Assembly: GCA_006384855.1 (NCBI GenBank)
Contig: VCJN01000039.1
Location: forward strand, 1-64,000
DNA length: 64,000 nucleotides
Origin: Tetraselmis striata
Lineage: Eukaryota > Chlorophyta > Chlorodendrophyceae > Chlorodendrales > Chlorodendraceae
Direction: 5' to 3'
Each line of letters opens with the position of its first letter. The first letter of the stretch is position 1. The position numbers and the translations under genes were made by a program. Shown one piece after another: positions 1 to 11,275 of the stretch. Under the pieces are notes generated by a model, which saw nothing but the letters and a program-made list of their open reading frames with translations, did not search any database and was not told where the DNA came from.

Positions 1-837
1 AAGTCCTGGGATAAGGTAGTTGGTGGCCACGTACTCGAAGGTCCACTGGCCATGTTCAACAGATTCCAGAGCTTCTGATAGCGCCGAACATACACCTGAA
101 TCGGCTCATTCGGGAGCTGGCATGCTGTGATCTCCTCCTCCAAGCGCTTGCGCTCCTCCATGGCCGAGCCCTGGAGCTCAGTAAGAAGGGCCTTCCAGGC
201 AGCATATCCACACTTCCCGGAGTCCATGCTGATGATGTTGACGATGGCCGGTGCCATGGGATAATGCGCTGTTGTGTGGCGCATGGCTGCCAGGAGAATC
301 ATTTGTTCCTGACGGGTGCCTTTGCCCTTGGTGGTGTTCAAGTAGCCGGCGCTGCCGAGAGAGATCTTGATGGCTTGAGCGTTGTCCCGCGTAGAGATGG
401 TGTTGTCCCAGATGGGGACGTTCTTGAGGTCGAGTTTCGGCTTCACTGCAGCCGGCTGTATTTGCTGGATGTCACCTGAGTCACTGTCTGATGCACCGTC
501 TAGGCTGAAGGCGTCGTCAGAATTGGTATCATCACGGAAGTGAGATGGTGGAGGAGCGCTGCCACGGTCCGTCTTGATCGCACTCTTCCGAGCCAGATTG
601 GCTAGGGGGGTGTTCATCATGCCGGTGGTGATGTTGGTAGACATTGTGGAAGGATGCTTGGCGCACTTGTGCTGGAAGATGTATAACTGTAGGGTGGGCG
701 GGTGGGAAGAAAATTTCGTCGCACGTCGCCGTCGACCGTCGAAAGCTGTCGAGGGTCGAGATACACGCAGGTTGAAGCCTCTGGAAGGCGTCGAGCACGG
801 GGCAAGACGTCGAACCAAAGGAGAGGGCCCAAAAACA

Positions 838-2674
838 TGTCGGAGGGAGATTGTCGAAGTAATGGCTGAGTGCACAGTCACTATAGGGGGAGAGTCGGCG
901 AGAGTCGGCACGAACGCGTCGAGTCACGTCGAGTGCCAGCAAGCAAGGTGCAAGCTGGAAAGGCAAAGGGCTAGTACTGTGAGCCGTAGGCGATGGACGA
1001 AAGGTAGTCGCTGTCGCCGTGCTGATGGCTGAGTGGCACTCTCACGAGAGAGAATGGGTGAGTCGGAACATTTCTGGGAAGAGCAGTTGACTGAATTTAC
1101 AGGAGCTGAGCCTGACAATTTATACACCCCTGCACATAAGTTTGGGGTCCCTTTTCGGCAGTCTCAAGACTTCAGAAGTCTAGGGTACCTGAACGTAGGG
1201 TACATGAGATGAGACCCTGGAATCTCAGAGGGTTTTATAAAATCTGCATGACGAGTGTCTCAAACCGAAGCTTAAAGACCTTTGACTAGGGTGTCACGCT
1301 GCACTTGGTGCGTGGATGGGCGTCGCCTGCAACTGCACAAAAAACCAGGATCGGTATCACGCAGACGCCGACGCGCGTGAATAGGCAACCAAACGGCGGG
1401 ATGGCCATGAACGCGTGAGGAAACACATTGGCGAGGGGCTCGGGTGCATTTGGTTGGGGTGCAGCCGTGTGGGCGGCGGCTAGTACATGTCGCGTTGCGA
1501 TACTGGCATGGCATCAGGGTCAGCCACGCTCAGCAACACCCCATGGCTTTAAAGCGCTATAACTTCTCAGGGTTTGCTCAGAAAATTGTTTTAAAAATAA
1601 CACGCAATTTCTCGTTCAAATCTGCATCGAAACCAATCTTCCAAAATCAAGAATCGATTTTTGGGGCCCCGGAAAAATCCCCAAAGATGATCATCCAAGT
1701 TGCCCCTAACTGCCTCATGTGCCCACCCATGTCGGGCGCGTGGCTTTGCGCCAAGTGCGTGTCTAAGCCCCATACTCGGCTGTGCAAGAGCGTTATGTGT
1801 GTGGATGACCACGGACCTCCAACACTTGGCATGTGCCGCCTCCTAGCGATACACACATCTACCAGCCAAAATGCCATTTTCCACAGCATTTTTCAAGGAA
1901 TTTCATATTAATTAAAGTCCACGCCCCTACTGCGCCACCCCGCCCACGAAACGGTGCAACTGGCATTCCACCACGCGCCCCCATAGTAGAGCATCGCCCT
2001 ACACCAAGGGGCCCATCGAGCCCCTCTCCTACGTGCGTTCGCCACAGAAACAACAGCATTTTCACCCCACAACTGTTCCCCACAAGTGGCCAACTTGTCG
2101 TTGGGGTGTCACGTCGTGCCTATAGCGACATGCTTTCAGTGGCCTACACGCACGGTGTGTGCAACTTATGCCAAGGGGCGTATTCACCGAGTTTGGTGCG
2201 ACGAGTGCCGCTTTTTCCATAGGTTTGGACGGTTGGCGCAACCCACAATTTTCCGGCGCCAGCGCATCATGCACCGATTTCGCGTTTTTTTAAAGGGCGC
2301 CCACAAATGGTCGTGTTGTCGCGCGGGTGGGTATAAAGCGCGCGATAGGCGTTCGCCCGAACTATTCCCACTGTAATTAGCATGTATGCACATGCAGCCG
2401 GCGGTATCCTCGCCCATGCATGCGCTTTGCGATCGAAAATGCAAAACCCGGACTTATGTGGAGGGGTGTCGACTAGGGCAGACACCGCTCCATCAAAGAA
2501 TAAGGCAATCTGGCAAAGAAGTCTAAGTGCCGTACTCTGGTACTAAACTATCTGGGCATCTGGGTGTCGTACACCTTGGGCACATGTACGGCAGCCAGCA
2601 CTTCCTCACTGGAAAATGCGGATTTCACAGAGAGAAATGCGGATTCAGGGTACCGGAGTACCCTGGGTCCAACA
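838..2674 (-). repeat. Copia-family LTR split by an insertion
   Basis: The two outer parts (838-1123 and 2470-2674, about 490 bp together) align to the LTRs at 31280-31786 and 35764-36279. The shared ends read TGTCGGAG at the left and GGGTCCAACA at the right on the plus strand. The middle (1124-2469) is absent from the other LTR copies. Confidence 0.75.
1124..2469. mobile_element. Putative non-autonomous DNA element with terminal inverted repeats
   Basis: This 1.35-kb block interrupts an otherwise recognisable LTR. Its two ends are imperfect inverted repeats of about 23 bp: the left begins ACACCCCTGCACATAAG and the right end, read on the other strand, begins ACACCCCTCCACATAAG. I see no convincing target-site duplication and no recognisable protein. 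Several open frames of up to 155 codons lie inside but resemble nothing I know. A MITE-like or deleted DNA transposon is the simplest reading. Confidence 0.5.
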
Positions 2675-3995
2675 CCATGATATGAAGCACGCACGTGCAT
2701 TGTAACACTTGCCAAATCAAGATAAAAGTGGCGTGACAATCCCCACTGGTCAAAGCGTGACATAGCGTACACGCCGTGGAAGGTTAAACGTCGCCGGGCC
2801 AAATATATTCATGTATTTAAAAGAGCAAAAGAGAGACGACGGGAGCTGTCGGGGGACAGCGCTCGGAGCGTTGCGCATGAACAAGGCACGGGGACGAGAG
2901 GAGCAGACAGATGGGTCACAGGGCGACGCACCGCTACACATATAGCGGGGCGGAGGACAGACTAAGCATAAGTGCGACGTCAAACCCAGCTCCAGATCCA
3001 CCTTGCTACCACGGCACGCTACGCCACACCCCTCCCCCCTTTTGTGTTTTTTCCGCTATACCAACTACCATGGCCGGAAAGGAGAACAACATGCCGGAGG
3101 GGGAGCTCGCACCTGCCGGAGACGGGGCCCCGCTCAAATCAAAGAGAGGGGCAGCAGCAGGTATGCCGACCTGACCACCGACTCCGACGGGGGCAGACAC
3201 ATGTAAAGATAAGAAAGGCGGTACCGCGCCGTAGGGGTCCACCAGGGGCAGGCCCACTTCGGCCACCAAGATCCCCGCAGGCGTAGACCAGGCGTACAGG
3301 TAGTGGGCCATAGCCCCGCAGAACCAGCCCTCCGTCACGGCTCGTGCTCCCAACGCTCCGCACTGACGAACAACACTGCGTACCGACCGACAGACTGGCG
3401 TAGTCAGCACTCGGAAACGGCCAATGGGGCCGTCCTGTCATTGCTCAGGCTACCCACACCCGCCAGGATCCGGCGACCAACTCACCTCACCTAAACGGCA
3501 TGTATCACCGCGGTACCGAGGACTAACTTAGGGAGGTCATGAAGGAAACCCACACGCGACAACGGTGCAGTTTTCGTAAGGGGGGCGATGTCCGCCGAGC
3601 GTTGCCGCAGAGATGGCACTATGCGTAACGCCCGCCGCCCGCGCCGCTATTTTCTATAAAGTGTCCAGCCAGTAACGACGGCACACCACACCGGGCCCGA
3701 CGGGCCACGACATGACAGGCCGTCTACATGCAACAATTACAGGTAATAGCTTAACCCAGTTCGGACGAAAACTCGCACGCGACGCGCGTGGTTTCTATAT
3801 ATGTGTATATGTGCAGTTATAGTATAGACATATATAGATATGTGTATTTATATGTATATACTGTGTATATGCATAATATATATATACATAGCGTAAGCAA
3901 ATGGGGTAGTTCAGACTTACAGTGGAAGACGGGTCAAGGCCCGCCAGTTTCCCCACTGTAGGTCAAAAGGCTACACAATAAGAAGAAAAACAAAG
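2675..3995. other. No recognisable gene; AT-rich microsatellite near 3800-3890
   Basis: Short frames on both strands look like chance openings in GC-rich DNA. From about 3798 to 3892 there is a degenerate run of TA/TG steps (TATATGTGTATATG-like). I see nothing else in this stretch. Confidence 0.5.
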
Positions 3996-4234
3996 GTTCC
4001 CTCGAAAAAACAGTTTCACAAGCTCGGGGTCTCACAGGTCGTGAGGCACCGTGGGACATACATAATACGCTCCCAGGTTCAAACGGATCAAAGGATCAAA
4101 ACAAGGATCAAAAAGTTCCCTCGAAAAAACAGTTCCCACAAACTCGGGGTCTCACAGGTCGTGAGGCACCGTGGGACATACATAATACGCTCCCATGTTC
4201 AAACGGATCAAAGGATCAAAACAAGGATCAAAAG
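3996..4234. repeat. Tandem duplication, two units of about 119 bp
   Basis: The unit starting GTTCCCTCGAAAAAACAG at 3996 is repeated at 4115 with only a few differences, including the internal run GGATCAAAGGATCAAAACAA. It sits just upstream of the DIRS-like element and could be part of its terminal or leader repeats, but I found no partner copy at the other end. Confidence 0.8.
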
Positions 4235-4889
4235 GTTACCACTCACACGGATACACAGAACAGACTCAAGCAGTCCAATGGCTCCCGGACTCGCGGACTG
4301 CAGTGCCACTGGGTTCTCTGGATCATACGATCCGGAGGACCACAGAAATGGCAGTCAGCAAGACTCAAAAAGTCGAGCAAGCTATAGGGCTCACACGGTT
4401 CACAGTTTCAAAGCACAGACAGCACGCAGCTACGTGCCCATACGCACCGGCAGTTTCCACAGCGGGCTCACCGGAGAGATTGCGGCATCCATCTAGCAAA
4501 ACGCCGCAGCATAACAATACTAATACGGATCCGCTATATTATTCTCCCTCGTCTATATGTCCACCTGCACATATATGTTTCTACATATATCTACATATAC
4601 ACATATACATACGCAGCACCATCCAAATGTCAATAAACATCAACATGAACATAACGACACCCGCCCGCACAAACGCGCATAGCATTTCCCCACATACATA
4701 CGCACACACATAGAAATATAACACACACGCATGCATGTCTATCACGATCTCTCGAAAAAAGATTCCAGATAAGGACATCATATCCAGTTTCCATCACACC
4801 CGCGGCTCGCGGCAACATGATCAGCAAGCGCCATCCAGGGGCGACGCTACCCGGCACCAGCAAGGTTATGCGGGCGGATAAAACGCACC
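4235..4889. other. Leader-like region without a clear gene; AT-rich microsatellite 4540-4740
   Basis: This precedes the gag-like frames of the DIRS-like element. From about 4540 to 4740 it is rich in CATATA/TACATA steps. No coding region is supported. Confidence 0.45.
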
Positions 4890-6492
4890 GTGTTAAGGTG
4901 TTTCTCACACATCAGGACTCAGGAGCCAGGGCAAAAAAATTGTCGAATAAAACTGGTCTCATCGCAAACATCAACCATCCACCCCCTCAATATCCAAAGA
5001 TTGCGGGATATTCATGCTATACAGGCAGCATCAAGCCGGGATCCGGCGGCTCACACATGTGTTCCATGTTCACTGTCTCCAGGCCAACGGAAGGCAGGCG
5101 GCAAGCCCAAGAGAGGCAAGACCGCATTGCTCAACCAGCCGGAGGGCAGTGGCGACAAGGGAGTCACCGGAGATACCGATGATGAGATCGAGGGGATCGA
5201 GGAAATCGAGGGCACCGGGGATCCAGCCATTAGGACCACAGACGGCAGGCCCGAGCTCGAGGAAGCCGAGGTCCAGGCTCAGCAGCGCCAATACATGCTC
5301 CAACAAGCCAGGGATCAACGCGCTGCATATCAACTCGCCAGATCGGCGGCGGACTATGACGAATCAACCGCATGGGAAGCCATGAATCTCGCCCAGCGCG
5401 CATTCGCCCAGATGGAGCGCATGACGCCGCGCATCGTAGGGATCCAGATTGAGCTGGACTCCAACCAGTTCGCGGTCACCCAGCTCCAAGGCCAAGTGGC
5501 AGCCCTTTCCAAGCGGATCATGGACATGGCGGCAGGAGTCAACGGTCCGGCCAACGGTCAACGCGCAGCTCAACGCACCAGCCTCACAGCGGACCTGATC
5601 GAGATCCACGACACCAGGATGATCAGACCGATCACCATGTCACACCCAGTGGCAGAGGTCCACCAGATCGTCACGTTCCTGAAATCGTTCTGCGAGGCAG
5701 AGCTCTTCAACCTGATCGTTGCTGAGATGGAAATTCTCATGGTCATCCAGAAGGGCAACACCGCCCTCAAGGACAGCAACAAAGTGATCATGGCTCTCAA
5801 GGCGGACCACGAGATTGGGTACGAACGCAACCACATGCTCGATACACTGACCGGCATGTTCATGGACCGGTTCAATGTCCAAGGGATCAGACGTCTCACT
5901 GGATTTCAACACGATCTCCACCATCACTGCTGCGCTGGGGAATATGTGCAAGCGCGCTATCGCTCTGGTCTCCGCCATGGACACCAGCGGCGTGGCAACG
6001 AACATGCAGACCACCCAAGTGGTTGCCAAGATGACCTACCCCCCGGATCACGCGGAGGAGTACAAGGGCCTCACATGGGCATCGGCCAAGGATCTGGCCA
6101 AGACATTCGTGGTCAGGTTCGCGTTCATTATGGGAAAGCGCCTCACGCGCAATCTCAAGATCCAGTCTCAGGCCAAGGCCGCAGCTCCCCATTACGAGGT
6201 AGGCGAAGGGTCCGGGGGGCCCAAACCCACAGTCCCCCCCAAGCCTACAGATCATCTCCGCGGGTCGCTGAAGGACAAGCGCTACGATCTGTGGCCAAGC
6301 GGGAAATCGGCCACGGTGGAGAGAAAAACCGCGTGGTGCGCCAGAAACATGTGCGAAGGCGCCATGACTGGCACATGCACCCGACCCCCCGCAAGGTGCA
6401 ACTTTCTCCATCACGTCTCCCCGCTGGGGTTAGACACGGACCAAGTGCTGACCATGATTAAGAACGGACGCGCCGCCAGGTCCAAGCACTAG
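4890..6492 (+). CDS. Gag-like protein region of the DIRS-like element
   Basis: Two overlapping frames (4890-6461 and 5875-6492) cover this region. The first carries an acidic stretch (Asp/Glu/Gly/Ile repeats) followed by long helical, Gln/Ala/Met-rich sequence typical of structural proteins of retroelements. The second ends with a Cys/His cluster of CCCH type (C-x4-C-x7-C-x6-C-x4-HH, near 6334-6412), a likely nucleic-acid-binding knuckle. The assignment to gag rests on position before the methyltransferase and RT and on composition. No specific family match is claimed. Confidence 0.55.
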
Positions 6493-6972
6493 ATCCCCAA
6501 ATCGCAGGCACAAATCTGACAAATAGGTTCCACTCCCCATCGGCGCCACGTGATCACCAATGCAGGCAGACTAGCACCGGCTCACAATCTGACATTGCGC
6601 CCCTGAGCAAGTCAAAGCCGGATCAACCACATGCCTCACAGATCCACCAGTTTCTTGTTCGCCGGACCCCAGATCGGACGCACTAATCCCCACTGTAATC
6701 AGGCTCGTAAGCTTCTCTTGCCAACATCAATTACAAACTGCAAACGCGCCCAGCTTCCGCGCTCGCACAGAATATTCAAAAAAAGATACAAATTCACCCG
6801 CAAGCGCAGGATCTGCGCACAGCCTCCAGCGTCAATAAATGCACCACAATCAATAAGGAACTAAGGCGCCACCTGGCTCACCTAGATCCCCAAAACCACA
6901 CAGCGAGGATCGCTCATTAATAAGATCCCATGTTCGCTGTGCCGAAAATTCACAGGTTCAAACACCGGCAGC
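6493..6972 (+). other. Spacer between gag-like and methyltransferase-like regions
   Basis: Nothing recognisable. The sequence is AC-rich with no convincing frame. It contains CTAGATCCCCAAA twice (near 6489 and 6881), possibly marking an internal duplication. Confidence 0.35.
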
Positions 6973-8763
6973 ATGGACCCTGTCATGCAGCGCCTTCTCA
7001 GCCAACACGGATGCCTGTTGGAGACAGCCACCACGTGGGGCCGCGTCCGGCAGCCCAAGAAGTTCATGCATGAGGCAGGAGGATTTTCTGTGCTCGACAT
7101 ATGCGCTGGCCAGATCGTGCCAATTTATGGCCTCCACACGGCGGGAGGGCAGTTCAAAAAATACAGATACAACGACATCAATGACAGAGCCAGGGACCTC
7201 ACGGCCTGGCGGCTCCAGCAACTCATGCAAGACGCACCGTCGCAATGGGACGCCAACTCGCTCAGCGATTGGGAGCAAGCTATCCCTATGGATCTCAAGG
7301 AGTTCGCCGCCGAGGCGGAATATGTATTCAGCCAGATCCCAGACTCGTTGCCAAATCTGGTGATCGCAACTATACCGTGCGTGGACACATCGCTGGCTGG
7401 CGACGGTTTGGGTCTCAGAGGCCACCGATCGGGTTTGGTGTTCTAACTTATGGTGGTCATGCGGGCCCTCCGCAGCGCCTACACGGCGGCAGGATGGAAG
7501 CCCACAACACCGGGCGACGCGCCGTTCGCGTGGATACTGGAAACATCACCCATCTTCGAGACGGATACTAGACCGCTCATCTTGGAGGCCAAGCAAGTGT
7601 TCACCCACCTGCTCGGAAACCCGGTGCAACCGGACGCGGCCATGGCGGGATCAAGCGCTTACCGCAAAACCATGCTATTCTCCAACATGGGGAGGGAGGA
7701 CCAATTCAACTCCATCCAGGACTGGATCCCGGTTCCAATGATCCGATCCCTTCAGGAATGTCTGCCGCCCAACTATAAACTGCAGACAGTGGAATCATGG
7801 CACATCACGCCACGCTACCCGCACAACATCTTGGGTAGTCCCGTGACAATGTCACCCAAGTACATGCGCTCCAAGGACTCATACGCCTTCAAACGCCACC
7901 GACACGGACGGGGCAGACACGGCGTGGGAGTAGTTCTCACCCGCGATCAACCAAGCGGCGCATGGATACCAGCAGAGCCGCCAGTCCAACAGATCGAGCT
8001 CTCAATGGGTTTCCCCAGAAATTACAATCTGCAGGCCAGATGCCGCAGCAGCCCAGCTCAACCAGGAGAGCTAACCGCCGATAACACCGACCTCCTCACA
8101 ACGCGGGAGCGGTGCGAATTCTACGGAGACGGATGGGACGCAAACCTGTCCATCACACTATGGAAAACCATACTCAATTGGGACTCCCCGCCGTCGGACG
8201 GGCTGGACCCAGGCGAACCTACCAGAGACCACAAGCGCCGCGCGCCTGGTCCAGATCATGATGCAGACGCCCCGGCTATCAAGCGCCCAACCCCCGCAGA
8301 TCTGGCGCCGCCACGCGCGGCCCCGGGGGGCACACCCAGCCAGGTCGCAACCCCCAGCAGGGGCCCGGGGACCAGAACAACCTGCCCCATCCAGTCGTCA
8401 GCCGCAAAGCTCACTGCGAGGGGCCCGCCAGGCCAAGCAGTTCCAGCCCCGGCGGTGTGGCCGGTACAGAACGATTACCCGGTTAACGAGCAGCCCCACC
8501 ACTCAGAACCAACAGATCAGAAGGCACAAATCGCAGCTGCCAACCGCACGTTCACCCAGGCACGGGACAAGGACGGGGAAGAGGCGGACGACGTATTTGA
8601 CCGCCTGACACCAGCCCCCGCAGGCCTACGGCCGATTACACCAGCACCGCCAGATCACCCCCCACCGGCGCTGCTCCATTCACTGCAGAAACCGCTCCGG
8701 CAATCCGACCCGGAAATGATCCGGGCACTAGCCCAACTGGATAAGGCTCACACTATGCTGTAG
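6973..8763 (+). CDS. Cytosine-C5 DNA methyltransferase-like domain in the DIRS-like element
   Basis: Two adjacent frames (6973-7446 and 7450-8763) hold, in the canonical order, motifs of C5 methyltransferases. Near 7084-7200 is a motif-I-like SAM-binding stretch (FSVLDICAG, followed by YNDIN). Near 7361-7395 is a motif-IV-like IPCVDTSLAG with the Pro-Cys catalytic pair. Near 7528-7550 is WILETSP in the place of the ENV motif VI. Near 8002-8030 is a SMGFPRNYN stretch matching the Met/Gly-Phe-Pro element near the family's target-recognition region. The tail (8200-8760) is Pro-rich and low in complexity. Known DIRS elements often carry an adenine (Dam-like) methyltransferase after the RT, so a C5-like domain placed before the RT is unexpected. 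Activity cannot be judged; the family call is moderately secure. Confidence 0.6.
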
Positions 8764-8800
8764 CAACGCCGTCAAGGCGTAGCCCCGCCCGAACCCACGG

Positions 8801-11091
8801 ATGAGGAGTGGCTGCGGGAACTCTGCAGCGAGATCAGACCAGCGGAAAAGTTCGTCACCGGCAACCTACATCGGTTTCTGCCCGTCTGGGAAAAATACAT
8901 CGCCACCATGCCAGCGGCAGATCAGCAGCGACCGGTGGTCAAGCGCGTACTGCGCACTACCCTCCGGAGAGGACTCAAGTTCGATTTCGTCAATCCTCGC
9001 TGCGACACCCAGCGCTCGCACCCGCGCTACAAGCGCAACATTAAACGAGTAGCCCGATCATTGGCGAGGGCCATGGGACCAGACCCGGTGGAGCCGTTGC
9101 TCAACCGGACCACACCGGGACGAGTTCACCTGCCAAATCTACCATCATACCACGAGAACCTGGATTTCGTACTCGAGCAGCGCGACGCTATGCTGATGGA
9201 CGGACGGCTCGTCGAGTGGTGGTGGCCGGACAACCAGCCCCCACAGTGCATCCTGCCCCTCGGGGTGGATGTGAAGGCGGTGTAAGGAAAATGCCGATTG
9301 ATCCATGATGCAGGATACATCAACCTGTTCAGCCGGCATATCAAGTTCTCGTTGGAGTCCATGGAGGACGCCACGACCGGAACCACCACGGGCTTTTGGG
9401 GAGTGGCCAGCGACATCAAGGGCGGCTACACCCATCTCTGTTTTGCCCACAGCTCGGTCACCTACACCGGCGTGGAAATTGAAGGAAAAGTGTACGCGCA
9501 TGTGGCCGTTAATTTCGGCAATGCGCCTGCACCACGGGTCTACACAGAAGTTACTGCAGTTATGTTCCACTGCATGCGCATGGCGGGGTTCTACATGACC
9601 CTCTACATCGACGACCGCCTGATGAGAGCTTTCCTTAGGCACCAGCTCATGCAAGATGCGCTGATGGCGTTCATCCTGGAAGCAGCTCTCGGATGGGCAG
9701 TTTTCACCGAGAAGCTGCAGGCACCCCCCCCCCCGCCAAACAGTGACGTGGACGGGGCACGAAATCCACTGGCACGCGCAGGAGCCGTTCCTAAAATCCC
9801 AGAGGAAAAAATGGCCCACGTGGTCAACTTGACGCGGGAGCTCAGCGCGCGCCCGCAGGCAACGCCGCGTGAGCTGGCACATGTAGCGGGAAAATTATAC
9901 AGCATGGAAAAAGCTGTTACGCTCATGCCACTACTATGCCGCGACCTGTGGGAGGAGACAGCGGGGACCAAGGCATGGGACATGCCATCACCGCTCCAAC
10001 CCCGGCTATCCGCCTACCTGCGTTTCCTCGCCGATCACTGCGCGAAGCACAACGGCAAGCGCATCTGGCAGCGCCAGCAGGGACTCATCGTATGCGGGGA
10101 CGCATCAGCCATCGGATTCGGCGCAAGGGTGGTTAACCCATACGGAAACTTCGAGGGTGACCCCGACACATGGGCAGTCCCGTCACACGAGCAGCTCCAG
10201 CGATGGGGCACACCGATATTCCAAACCGCGTTCACAGAGGCGCTACGAAAAGCCGCCGAGGATCAGTCTTATTCCAGCACCGAGCGGGAGCTCGATTGCT
10301 TACTGGCATTTCTCCGCATCGCACTGATCTGGATGCTGCAGTTGCTACGCCACTCCGCCATGCTCTACCTAACAGACTCCCAGAACACAGAGACAGACAT
10401 CAGGCGCATGCGAGGCGGACCACGGGTGTTTCACATCGTGTGCGAGATATGGCAGGTCTGCCTCTTGCACGACATCGATCTGCAGATCAAGTGGCTGCCA
10501 CGCGAACACGCCCTCATGCAATGCGCGGACCATGAGTCCAAAGAGGAGGACCCATCGCAATGGGCGCTCAGCCCATGGCACACCGAGCTCATCCAGCAAC
10601 TCTGGGCGGTGGCGAACATCGCATTCGAACAGAAACAGATCCTGGACGTCTTTGGCGACGAGGTCACCGCCAAATCTGAGCATTTCTTCTCTCGAGCTCT
10701 CTGCCCTGGCACGTCAGGCATTGACGGGTTCACGCAGGCATGGTTCACATCAGCGGTCCCCAAGCCGCTCTGTTGGGTCAACGGACCGTTTACCCACATG
10801 ACACGCGTCATCCAAACACTAATTGATGAACGCGCCGAAGCAGTGCTCATCTTCCCAGATTGGGTGGCAGGCTGGCGGGCAATGCTCAGCGCGCTCCCAG
10901 TCCGCGACGCATTTACGTTGCCAAAGCAAGACGCCGGAGGCACGAACCAATTGCTGTTCAAGCCGGGCTCACGGGTCCCGCGCAAGGCGCGCGAGGCGGG
11001 ATTGAAGTCCCAGCCAAACTATGAGGTTGTCGCGATGTTGATCATTTGGGACAACAGCGATTGGATTACAACATGGCGCGAGGCGCGCTAA
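8801..11091 (+). CDS. Reverse transcriptase / RNase H region of the DIRS-like element
   Basis: The main frame (9298-11091, 597 codons) contains the RT catalytic box TLYIDDRLM near 9600. It then has an RNase H domain with DASAIGFGARV (near 10099), the STERE glutamate segment (near 10276), LTDSQN (near 10370) and a terminal ADHESK segment (near 10528). The upstream frame (8908-9285) supplies the RT fingers region ending in CILPLGVDVKAV. RT followed directly by RNase H, with no DDE integrase, and a separate tyrosine recombinase is the DIRS arrangement. A run of C lies inside at 9724-9734. The region is a decayed copy with a small number of breaks. Confidence 0.75.
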
Positions 11092-11275
11092 GCATCACGG
11101 GGTTAGATCTAAGGACTCAAAGGCGTCGAAAAACTCATCCTCGGCATCAGAGTTAGCCTCATCATCAGACCCTAGTTCCATTTGCACTAGCCGATCCCGA
11201 TGACGGGCGGGGTGCACATAGCCCAATGTTGTCCTCACATGGCGATGGCGCCCATGGGAAGCCTGCGTAACACTC

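Larger units (their letters stand above)
1..2674 (-). mobile_element. Copia-like LTR retrotransposon, 5' part, cut by the window edge
   Basis: The minus strand of 1-660 encodes a gag-type protein closely related to the gag of the Copia element at 31280-36279, and the leader and LTR follow at higher coordinates in the same order. It is therefore a second, diverged member of the same family, entering the window from the left. Only gag and one LTR are visible, and pol would lie beyond base 1. The copy is clearly older than the one at 31-36 kb, because its LTR differs at many positions and holds an insertion. It is a broken fossil as seen here. Family assignment rests on the UBN2/Copia-type gag and on homology to the downstream copy, whose pol is recognisable. 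Confidence 0.75.

Noticed and set aside
1444-2376. Frames of 96-155 codons inside the TIR element
   Set aside because: No motif, and several mutually overlapping frames on both strands; they look like chance openings.
3006-3441. Overlapping minus-strand frames of 100-134 codons
   Set aside because: They overlap each other and plus-strand frames, with no recognisable domain.
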